Positions 1 to 6,491 of a DNA stretch of 64,000 nucleotides are shown in pieces. The translations under genes and the position numbers were made by a program. The notes beneath the pieces were generated by a model. The model did not search any database. It was not told the origin of the DNA and saw only the letters and a program-made list of their open reading frames with translations. The number at the start of each line of letters is the position of its first letter. Positions within the stretch are counted from its first letter, which is position 1. Origin of the DNA: Candidatus Eiseniibacteriota bacterium (GTDB lineage: Bacteria > Eisenbacteria > RBG-16-71-46 > CAIMUX01); NCBI GenBank assembly GCA_903844735.1, contig CAIMUX010000002.1, positions 62,001-126,000 of the forward strand. The letters run 5' to 3'.

Positions 1-110
1 AGGTGCACCCGCGGGTGCTCGAGTCGTTGGGGCTGCAGAATCCGGTTGTCGTCGTCGAACTCGCCGTGCCGGGGCCGCAGGGCATGGTGGCGTGTCGGTC
101 GCTGGGCTGA
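1..110 (+). CDS. 3' end of an unidentified gene (PheT-like motif)
   Basis: An open frame enters from the left edge and stops with TGA at 108-110. The visible 35 residues contain V-H-P-R-V-L-E-S-L-G-L followed by P-V-V-V-V-E-L. That resembles the G-x-(L/V)-H-P ... V-x-E-L signature in the catalytic domain of phenylalanyl-tRNA synthetase beta. In PheT this motif is followed by more than 100 further residues, including an anticodon-binding domain, which are absent here. The piece is therefore either an unrelated C-terminus, a truncated paralogue or the result of a frameshift. It converges on the M28 peptidase gene, whose stop is only 5 bases away. Confidence 0.35.
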   Translation, partial: VHPRVLESLGLQNPVVVVELAVPGPQGMVACRSLG

Positions 111-115
111 CCCAA

Positions 116-3013
116 CTACTTCAGCAGCACAATCGGCACGCGCACGGCAACGCCGGGGCCGGTCCATGCAGCCCAGTAGATCCCCGCCGCGGCGACGCGA
201 CCGGCGGCGTCAAGCCCGTCCCAGCGCAGGGTGCGCTCTCCCGCTGGCATGCGACCTTCGGCGAGCACCGTGACGCGGCGCCCTGAAGCCTCGAAAACCT
301 CGCAGCGTCCGTTCGCCTCCATCGGCAAACGCATGATGATCCCGGCGGCCCCGTGCGCAGGATTCGGCACCACGCGCAGGGTCGCACCCGCCGCGGGAGC
401 GGCTCCCGCATCCGGGTCATCACCCGGCACACCAGTCGACGCAGGCTGCGCGACCAGCGACAGGTCATCGAGATACCAGCCGCGATCGACCACACCGGAG
501 TTGGCGCAGAAACGGAATCGTAGACGGACCCATTGCCCGATGTACGAGTCGAGGAGGAAGACCTTCTCCACCCAGCCGGATGAGATCCCTTGGAGTCCTT
601 GCTGCCCGGCCAAGATGTTGCAGCTCCCGGTGAGGTTCCCGCCGTAACCGCCGTTCGGCTGGATCACCGTCCAAGTCACGCCGCCGTCTGTGGAGACCTG
701 CAGATTTCCGCCGTCGTAGCCCGCCTCGGCGCGGTACCAGTTCCAGCAGCGAAGCGTGGCGCTCGTCATGTTCACGAGGCTGACGGGCGATATGTCGAGC
801 CGATAGTCGGCGCAGTTGGCGTAGTTCGCCCCGAGAACTGTGCCCCACACCTTGGTGCCGGAGTGCGCCCCGGAGGTCGCGTCTGCGCCCCAGGCCCACC
901 CGCCGCTCGCGGTGAACCCCTCGCCGTCTCCTTCGAAATCGTAGGCCGCCTTGAGCACGAAGTCGACGCCACCCAACGCCTGGCCTGAGATCACGGTCAC
1001 GACGTTTCCGCGCTCCGTCAGATTCGGGGCGGAGGCGCACACCGCCACCGATCCCGTCGGCACTCCGGTCACGCTGTAGTTACCGTCGGCAGCGGAGAAG
1101 GCGCTGCCGGTCATCCCTTCGACCTCGATGCGTGCGTCGGCGAGCGGTGCGCCCAGGGCATCGCGCACCACACCGCTGATGGAACCCGGCTGGATGGCTT
1201 GCAGGACAATGGATGGAGTGGCGCCGCCTCCGGCCGGGACGGTCACGGCCGCGGAATTGGGGACACAACCGGTCTTGGTGACCGCCACGGTGTAGTTGGC
1301 CGGAAGCAGGCCGGAAAAAGCGAACAGCCCGTCGACGTCCACGGTAACCGGGGTGGAGGAAGTCCCACAGAGTGAGACCACAGCCCCTGCAGGTGAGGCG
1401 CCTCCCGCGATGCTCACGCTGCCTTCGATCCACCCGAGCGGCGTGGTCACACCGGCCAGTTCCGCCGTCGTGACGAGGACCGCCCCGGCGATCTTCCGCA
1501 TGAGTCCCGCGTCCAGCTTGTCGACGGTGTCGCAGGTCCGGTGGTAGCAGGCATAGCCGTCGTACTCGTTTTCGATGGCCAGTACGGCCGGGAACGCGTG
1601 ATCGTGGAACGGGACATGATCCGAGCCGAACCCCTCCGATGGGTAGAGATAAGTAGTCAGGTCACAGTAGGTTCTGGCGTTAACATCAAGTTGATTCATG
1701 AGCCAGGCCGACGATGTCCCCAAGTGGAACCCCTCGATCCAGAGGTCGACACTGCCGGGGCCGTTGTACCCGATCATGTCCATGGTGAGCATGGCCCGGA
1801 TGTCCAGGTTCAGATTGTCGGCCTCCGTCGCGTAATGGGCGCTTCCGAGCAAGCCCTGCTCCTCTCCCGCGAAGAGAATGAAATGAATCGTCTTTTCGCA
1901 AGGGAGGTTGGCCAGCAACCGCGCCGCCTCGAGCACGGCGACGGAACCGGAGCCGTTGTCCTCTGCGCCGGGCGCCAACGTTGTCGGGCTCGGCGAGGTC
2001 GAGTCAAGGTGCGCGCTGATGATGACGATCTGCGACGGATACAACGTGCCGGTCTTCACGGCCACGACGTTGGTCATGGCGTGTCCGCTGCCGGTAAACG
2101 GATCCAGAGATGCCGAGAGCCCCAACGACTGGAAGACGCCGAGGGCGTACTGGCAGGCAGTGTCGAATTGCGGGGTCGTGGAGGAGCGGGTGTGCAGACC
2201 CGTGGAGAGAGTGTCGAGGTCGTGGAACATCCGGTCGGTGTTCACCGCGCGGGCTAGCGCGGTGAGAAGCGTCGGGTCGGACGCGCGCATCGGCGGGGAC
2301 TGCGTTGAACCATCGGTGATGGTGCCTGGGGCGAGCGACGACGACCCCGGCTCAGCTCCGTCATCCGCACTGATGGTAGGCGGTGCCGCCGGGTCGATTC
2401 GCTGGGCGCGACAGCCGGGCGTCTCTGCCACGACCGACAGCCACGAAGGGAGCCGCAAGAGCACGATCGCCCCGTCGGAGGCCAGGGTCGGGATGGCGCG
2501 CAGATCGGCGCGGGTCGGGTCAGACACCGCGCGGCCGGCATCCCGGGCGAACGCCAGAGCGGCGCTCCAGGCGGGCGGGAGGTCACCCCCGGCCACCATT
2601 GCGGCGGTGGACGGGGTCACCAGCAGCAACACTCCATCATCCGCGGCGCCCAGTACGCGGGTTCCCGAGGGCAGTCCGAGCGCCACAGCCTCGGCGGTCA
2701 GGAGCCCCACCGTCCCGGTTTCCATCCTGCGGAGCGGCACGAAGCCCGCTGGTGGTGCCGACGCCTCGGCCGCATGCCATGCGAGGAGTGTTCCCCGCGC
2801 CATTGCAGCCTCCGCCATCGCAGCCTCGGTCAGCGCGATCTCGGCGAGCACCGTGCCACCCGGCGCGGGGCCGGCCAGAGCGGGGCGTGTCAGTGCCGGA
2901 ATGATTGAGGCCGCCAGAATCGTGGCGACCAGGAACAGAACGAACAGATGGTTTGATACCGGACAAATTGCGCGGGCAGGGACGGTGCGGAGCAGTCCGC
3001 GGAGGGACGACAT
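116..3013 (-). CDS. secreted M28 family zinc metallopeptidase with C-terminal FlgD-like domain
   Basis: A 965-residue exported aminopeptidase-like protein. The chosen ATG at 3013 has an AAGGAG ribosome site and is followed by a signal peptide (about residues 18-48). The M28 domain spans about 260-525 and keeps all five zinc ligands: H335 (S-A-H-L-D), D351 (A-E-D-N-G-S-G), the G-E-E-Q-G glutamates near 383, D412 (M-D-M-I-G-Y) and H491 (C-Y-H-R-T-C). Two carboxypeptidase-regulatory-like beta folds follow (about 528-690). Next comes a jelly-roll-like region resembling those in immune-inhibitor-A peptidases (about 700-820), then a C-terminal FlgD-Ig-like domain of the kind that anchors or sorts secreted proteins in FCB-type bacteria. 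It probably digests peptides outside the cell. The N-terminal 200 residues after the signal are Ala-rich and unrecognised, possibly a propeptide. Confidence 0.88.
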   Translation of the reverse strand: MSSLRGLLRTVPARAICPVSNHLFVLFLVATILAASIIPALTRPALAGPAPGGTVLAEIALTEAAMAEAAMARGTLLAWHAAEASAPPAGFVPLRRMETGTVGLLTAEAVALGLPSGTRVLGAADDGVLLLVTPSTAAMVAGGDLPPAWSAALAFARDAGRAVSDPTRADLRAIPTLASDGAIVLLRLPSWLSVVAETPGCRAQRIDPAAPPTISADDGAEPGSSSLAPGTITDGSTQSPPMRASDPTLLTALARAVNTDRMFHDLDTLSTGLHTRSSTTPQFDTACQYALGVFQSLGLSASLDPFTGSGHAMTNVVAVKTGTLYPSQIVIISAHLDSTSPSPTTLAPGAEDNGSGSVAVLEAARLLANLPCEKTIHFILFAGEEQGLLGSAHYATEADNLNLDIRAMLTMDMIGYNGPGSVDLWIEGFHLGTSSAWLMNQLDVNARTYCDLTTYLYPSEGFGSDHVPFHDHAFPAVLAIENEYDGYACYHRTCDTVDKLDAGLMRKIAGAVLVTTAELAGVTTPLGWIEGSVSIAGGASPAGAVVSLCGTSSTPVTVDVDGLFAFSGLLPANYTVAVTKTGCVPNSAAVTVPAGGGATPSIVLQAIQPGSISGVVRDALGAPLADARIEVEGMTGSAFSAADGNYSVTGVPTGSVAVCASAPNLTERGNVVTVISGQALGGVDFVLKAAYDFEGDGEGFTASGGWAWGADATSGAHSGTKVWGTVLGANYANCADYRLDISPVSLVNMTSATLRCWNWYRAEAGYDGGNLQVSTDGGVTWTVIQPNGGYGGNLTGSCNILAGQQGLQGISSGWVEKVFLLDSYIGQWVRLRFRFCANSGVVDRGWYLDDLSLVAQPASTGVPGDDPDAGAAPAAGATLRVVPNPAHGAAGIIMRLPMEANGRCEVFEASGRRVTVLAEGRMPAGERTLRWDGLDAAGRVAAAGIYWAAWTGPGVAVRVPIVLLK

Positions 3014-3077
3014 CTGGCGGTCTCCTTGGTGGGGGCGTGAATGCGGCAGCGTCTCGTGATCGGAGGCGCCTACGATA

Positions 3078-3105
3078 ATTCTACCGCAAACGCAGGCTCT
3101 GTCGC
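3078..3105 (-). promoter_or_regulatory. probable sigma-70-type promoter of the M28 peptidase gene
   Basis: Read on the minus strand, GCGACA (3105-3100) and TAGAAT (3083-3078) are separated by 16 bases. They lie 65 bases upstream of the chosen ATG at 3013. The -10 matches the consensus at five of six positions and the -35 at four of six. Confidence 0.5.
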
Positions 3106-3225
3106 ATCGAATTGGCGGGATGCCGGAGTCTTTCCGCAAAGGCGGGACGTGGGGGCGGAGGCAAGGAGCCTCACGCCGGGCACGGGCAACAGGGACAGCC
3201 CGGAAGGGCAGCCGGAGGAACGGCC

Positions 3226-3456
3226 ATGCCGAATGGATCGGGAAAGCAGGTCAGCTTTGCCGTGCACGGGATGCATTGCGAGGGATGTGTGTCGTTGATT
3301 ACCAAGGCCTTGCAGGGGCGGGAAGGGGTCATGGCCAACCAAGTCAGCCTCGCCGACAGTGTTGTCTTGGTCACCTTTGATCCCCAAAAGGTGGCCCCGG
3401 CCGAACTGAAGGCGCTCATCGAGGACTTGGGCTACACTGTCGCGGAGAAGATCTAG
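3226..3456 (+). CDS. heavy-metal-associated (HMA) domain protein
   Basis: A 76-residue single-domain metallochaperone-like protein. The ferredoxin-like HMA fold carries the metal-binding motif G-M-H-C-E-G-C near residue 13-19, where the two cysteines would bind Cu(I) or a similar soft metal. The C-terminal part ends in E-D-L-G-Y-T-V, typical of CopZ/MerP-like proteins. The ATG at 3226 is preceded by GGAGGA; the frame is open further upstream but without a better start. No metal ATPase or regulator lies nearby, so the partner is unknown. Its stop codon overlaps the stop of the convergent murB gene. Confidence 0.85.
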   Translation: MPNGSGKQVSFAVHGMHCEGCVSLITKALQGREGVMANQVSLADSVVLVTFDPQKVAPAELKALIEDLGYTVAEKI

Positions 3457-4388
3457 CGCGGGAGAGACTCACCGAACCCCACGAGCCGCACTTCCAACTC
3501 TAGCGTCACCCCGAGCCGATCGAGGACCGTCCAGCGGATCCGTTCCACCAGCGCGAAGATGTCCCGCGCCGTGGCCCCGCCGCGGTTGATGATGTAATTG
3601 GCGTGGATCGGGGAGACGAGCGCCGCGCCCTCCTCCGCTCCCTTCAGCCCGACGGCCTCGATGAGCCGCCCCGCGTGGTCTCCCGGCGGGTTCTTGAAGA
3701 CCGATCCGCACGATGCCCCCGCGGGTGTGCGTGTGCGACGCTGAGCCGCGTACTCGCGCATCTTTGCTTGCAGCTCTCTCGCGTCGCCCGCGAGCAGGGC
3801 GAGCTCCACGGCGAGCAGGAACCGCGTGCCCGGGGGTGCATCGCGCAGCGCGCTGCCGCGGTAGCTGAAGCCGAGGTTCGCGGGCGAGAGCGTCTGCTCC
3901 CCGCAGACGAGGGAGTAGCCTGCCGCGCCCCGAAGCACAGCGGCGATCTCTCCGCCGAAGGCGCCGGCGTTGCCGACCACCGCCCCGCCGATCGTTCCGG
4001 GAATCCCTTCGGCCCACTCGAGGCCCGCCCAGCCCGCCAGGGCTGTGCCCCGCGCCACCGCGGCCAACGGCGCACGAGCCCCCGCCCGCAGGAGCGCGCC
4101 ATTCGGACCCGACCCAACGCTCCAGTTGCGCGTGCCGCAACGGACGACCAACCCGGGGAATCCCGTGTCGGCGACGAGCAGGTTGGTGCCGCCGCCCAGG
4201 GCGAGGACCGGCAATCGATGTCGGGTCGCGAAGGCGAGACACGATGCAAGGGCCACCGCATCGACGGGTGTGGCGAAGAAGGCGGCGGGGCCGCCGACCT
4301 TCCAGGTAGTGAGCGGCGCAAGGGGACGGTCCCGCGTGATTCCCGGCGGAAGCCGGCCGTTGGGCAAGGAAAGAGCCGCCGGGGTCAT
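3453..4388 (-). CDS. murB: UDP-N-acetylenolpyruvoylglucosamine reductase MurB
   Basis: MurB reduces UDP-GlcNAc-enolpyruvate to UDP-N-acetylmuramate with NADPH and bound FAD, an early cytoplasmic step of peptidoglycan synthesis. The 311-residue length fits the family. The FAD-binding type-4 fold shows L-G-G-G-T-N-L-L-V (64-72) and a glycine-rich G-I-P-G-T-I-G-G segment (128-135). The active-site loop C-G-S-V-F-K-N-P places the proton-donating serine at 229. Y-R-G-S near 176 and E-L-E-V near 297 complete the site, in a type II MurB layout. The ATG at 4388 has an AAGGAG site 8 bases upstream, and the tRNA-Leu gene lies 20 bases upstream on the same strand. Other mur genes are not adjacent. Confidence 0.95.
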   Translation of the reverse strand: MTPAALSLPNGRLPPGITRDRPLAPLTTWKVGGPAAFFATPVDAVALASCLAFATRHRLPVLALGGGTNLLVADTGFPGLVVRCGTRNWSVGSGPNGALLRAGARAPLAAVARGTALAGWAGLEWAEGIPGTIGGAVVGNAGAFGGEIAAVLRGAAGYSLVCGEQTLSPANLGFSYRGSALRDAPPGTRFLLAVELALLAGDARELQAKMREYAAQRRTRTPAGASCGSVFKNPPGDHAGRLIEAVGLKGAEEGAALVSPIHANYIINRGGATARDIFALVERIRWTVLDRLGVTLELEVRLVGFGESLPR

Positions 4389-4408
4389 CGGCGGCTCCTT
4401 AGAAAATG

Positions 4409-4493
4409 TGCCGAAGGTGGGACTCGAACCCACACGGGATCATCTCCCACTGGATTTTGAGTCCAGCGTGTCTGCCAATTTCACCACTTCGGC
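4409..4493 (-). tRNA. tRNA-Leu (anticodon CAA)
   Basis: An 85-base class II tRNA with a long variable arm. The acceptor stem is GCCGAAG/CTTCGGC with discriminator A at 4409. The anticodon stem CTGGA/TCCAG holds the loop CTCAAAA, giving anticodon CAA, which reads TTG. The T-arm has GTTCGAGTC. The CCA end is not encoded. It sits between a lipoprotein gene (18 bases upstream) and murB (20 bases downstream) on the same strand, so it may be cut from a longer transcript. Confidence 0.95.
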
Positions 4494-4511
4494 GCCATGA
4501 ACCGGATCTTA

Positions 4512-5102
4512 CTACAGTTCGGCTGTCACGACGACAACCGCGGTGAGCTTGTCGATCGTGATGTTGAAGTCCGACTCGTCCGCGATCCCATAGAGATAGA
4601 ATGTTCCATCCTTCACCGCATCATGAAGGACGCTCTGATTCACTTCCAGGGCGAGCGACGCGTCGTAGTCAATATTCGTGTAGCCCGATTGGAGCACCAG
4701 CCCCTCCAGGACCCTCGTGGCCGACGGCGAGGCCTGGATGGCCTCGGCTGTCAAGGGACGGATCGGGGTCTTGCTGATGTAGATCATTCCGTGAGCGGTG
4801 CTGTCCGGAACGGTGTCCCGGTTGTTCTGAGCGCGGAAAACAAACCCGACTTCGTCGACGCTCTTGATCTTGTCCTTGTTGTCCTTGAAATCGCTGTTCT
4901 TGTTCAGGTCAACGAACAGCTCGGCGACGAATTCGTCCTGAGACTGTTGCAGACCCTCCGGAAAGTCGCGTTCGATGCGCAAGGTTCCCGAGACCAGGGA
5001 GCATCCGGGGAGACATAGCGCGATAGCGGCGACCGCAAAAAAACCGAACGCCCAGATCAGGATTCCTGCCTTGATTCCGGATGACGAGTTGTGGACACGC
5101 AT
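4512..5102 (-). CDS. lipoprotein of unknown function
   Basis: A 196-residue predicted lipoprotein. A positively charged start is followed by a hydrophobic segment ending in the lipobox L-P-G-C, so the mature protein would begin at that cysteine. The rest is an acidic, beta-rich domain with no family I recognise. One stretch, V-D-L-N-K-N-S-D-F-K-D-N-K-D, looks like a calcium-binding loop. Two ATGs are possible: the one at 5108 is only 2 bases from the AGGAGG site, whereas 5102 has 8-base spacing and is preferred. It follows the beta-barrel gene by 12 bases and is probably co-transcribed with it. Confidence 0.8.
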   Translation of the reverse strand: MRVHNSSSGIKAGILIWAFGFFAVAAIALCLPGCSLVSGTLRIERDFPEGLQQSQDEFVAELFVDLNKNSDFKDNKDKIKSVDEVGFVFRAQNNRDTVPDSTAHGMIYISKTPIRPLTAEAIQASPSATRVLEGLVLQSGYTNIDYDASLALEVNQSVLHDAVKDGTFYLYGIADESDFNITIDKLTAVVVVTAEL

Positions 5103-5114
5103 CGGCATAGCCTC

Positions 5115-5690
5115 CTAGCGGAGAAAGTAGTAATTGACTCCGGCCTGCAGGGCGGCAAATTTGTGCGTCCCGCCGCTCTCGTAGGGCATGGCGTGCAGGC
5201 GTCCGCAGATGTCCACCGCGATTCCGCTGCTCGATCGGAACTCGACGCCGAGGCCACCGTTGTAGCCGATCCGGCTGATATCCTCCGCGAAATCCTTTGT
5301 CAGCGAGTAGGAGCCGATCCCGCCCAGCAGATAGACCCCAAGACCGGATGCTCCGGTGGTTTGCAGGATCAGGTCCGCAGCGATGACCGACTGGCTGAAT
5401 CCCTTGGTGGTTTGATCGACCCCTTGTGCCTTGAAGGTGATGTCGCCCGCCGGAAAACTGGTGAATGACAGCTCCGCTCCGAGGGGGCCAGCGAGGTCGG
5501 CGCGCGCTTTGAGGCCGTAAAGCGGTCCGGCCGCGACATTGTCCTGGATCACCGGTCTCCCGTAGATTCCGTAGACCCCGCCGCCGGCGCGAATTTTGTT
5601 CTGGGCCGCCGAGCCCGAAGCGGACAGGGCCAAGAGCCCGGGGAGCACGATCCCGACTATGAGGAACCTCATGCAAGTCCGTTGTTTCAT
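5115..5690 (-). CDS. outer-membrane beta-barrel protein, OmpW/Opa-like size
   Basis: A 191-residue protein with a signal peptide (hydrophobic stretch ending S-A-S-G-S-A-A-Q near residue 30). It continues with alternating polar/apolar beta strands and a C-terminal strand ending Y-Y-F-L-R, the aromatic ending typical of small outer-membrane barrels. The ATG at 5690 has a GGAGGT site 7 bases upstream. Its substrate or role is unknown. It is followed after 12 bases by the lipoprotein gene, suggesting a two-gene unit in the outer membrane. Confidence 0.75.
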   Translation of the reverse strand: MKQRTCMRFLIVGIVLPGLLALSASGSAAQNKIRAGGGVYGIYGRPVIQDNVAAGPLYGLKARADLAGPLGAELSFTSFPAGDITFKAQGVDQTTKGFSQSVIAADLILQTTGASGLGVYLLGGIGSYSLTKDFAEDISRIGYNGGLGVEFRSSSGIAVDICGRLHAMPYESGGTHKFAALQAGVNYYFLR

Positions 5691-5942
5691 TTGACCTCCG
5701 CGTGTTGACAATCCGGTCGCTTTGCCGTCCATTGCTTATGTGGCCGGGATCGGCCGGGAGAGCGTCTGGTTTCCTCGGTGCCAAGGCAACACCGATGGGA
5801 TGCTAACGATTGGATCGCCGGGATGCAAGGATCTCGATGGCATCCCGGTGGCGCTTTGGTTCGGGCGCTGGGTGGTGGTGGGGAACCGAACTCGGGCGGA
5901 ACAGGGTGTTCGGGCGGTGATCGGTTTTTCCAGAGACTCGCC

Positions 5943-5972
5943 TTGACGAGGACACGGAGAATCACGTACAGT
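5943..5972 (+). promoter_or_regulatory. promoter of tRNA-Ala
   Basis: TTGACG (5943-5948) and TACAGT (5967-5972) are separated by 18 bases. Transcription would begin about 5 bases before the mature tRNA at 5984, a normal arrangement for a tRNA gene. Confidence 0.6.
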
Positions 5973-5983
5973 TACCGGGCCAG

Positions 5984-6056
5984 GGGGCTGTAGCTCAGTT
6001 GGGAGAGCGCATGACTGGCAGTCATGAGGTCGTCAGTTCGATCCTGATCAGCTCCA
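5984..6056 (+). tRNA. tRNA-Ala (anticodon GGC)
   Basis: A 73-base tRNA. The acceptor stem GGGGCTG/CAGCTCC has one G-U pair, with discriminator A at 6056. The D-arm contains AGCTCAGTTGGGAGAGC. The anticodon loop CTGGCAG gives GGC, reading GCC. The T-arm has GTTCGATCC. CCA is not encoded. Confidence 0.95.
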
Positions 6057-6491
6057 ATAAGTTAGCGAAAGGGTGAGGCTCTGAGCTAAACCTCACGCTA
6101 AACGAGAGAGGGGGAGCCCGAAAGGGTTCCCCTTCGTGTATCTGCTGAGATCCGCATGGGTTAGCGTGGAGAATCGATGGGATTGATGCGAGGGTGACGT
6201 TTGTCTTCATGCCCGCATGCTCCGGGCCGGGGACACCGAGATTCCTGCCCGCGCTGGTTCGTCGAGTCGCGGGCGAGCCGGCCTTTCGCCAGCGTCAGCC
6301 TTCCCGGTGCCCGCCGCCGCCCGGGCGATGGCGCATCGATCGCCCGTCCCTGGAGCGTGTCCTCGTCCAGTCTTCTCAAGCAGGGGAGTGTTTCCGCTGT
6401 GGAGTAGAGGAATTGGTTTTCTTGTCTGAGCTCTTCCGCAATCCCCTGCGACGCCGAAACAGCTAGAATCGGCGCACGGGAGGTGGAGGGC
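6057..6491 (+). other. intergenic region before uvrC
   Basis: No gene is supported here. It contains a hairpin at 6073-6096 (GTGAGG/CCTCAC arms), the terminator at 6111-6132, and a TAGAAT box at 6464-6469 that could be a -10 for uvrC, though I see no matching -35. Short frames on both strands look like chance. Confidence 0.5.
6111..6132 (+). terminator. probable intrinsic terminator of tRNA-Ala
   Basis: GGGGAGCCC and GGGTTCCCC form a 9-base stem with one G-U pair around a GAAA tetraloop. It lies 55 bases after the tRNA. The T-tract after it is weak (TTCGTGT). Confidence 0.5.

Noticed and set aside
1908-3059. 383-residue open frame on the plus strand
   Set aside because: Antisense to the M28 peptidase; Ser/Arg/Pro-rich shadow sequence.
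5984-6056. tRNA-Ala as attachment site of the integrated element
   Set aside because: The true 35-bp att repeats lie at 25063 and 32826 in the aminotransferase gene; no repeat of the tRNA end is present.
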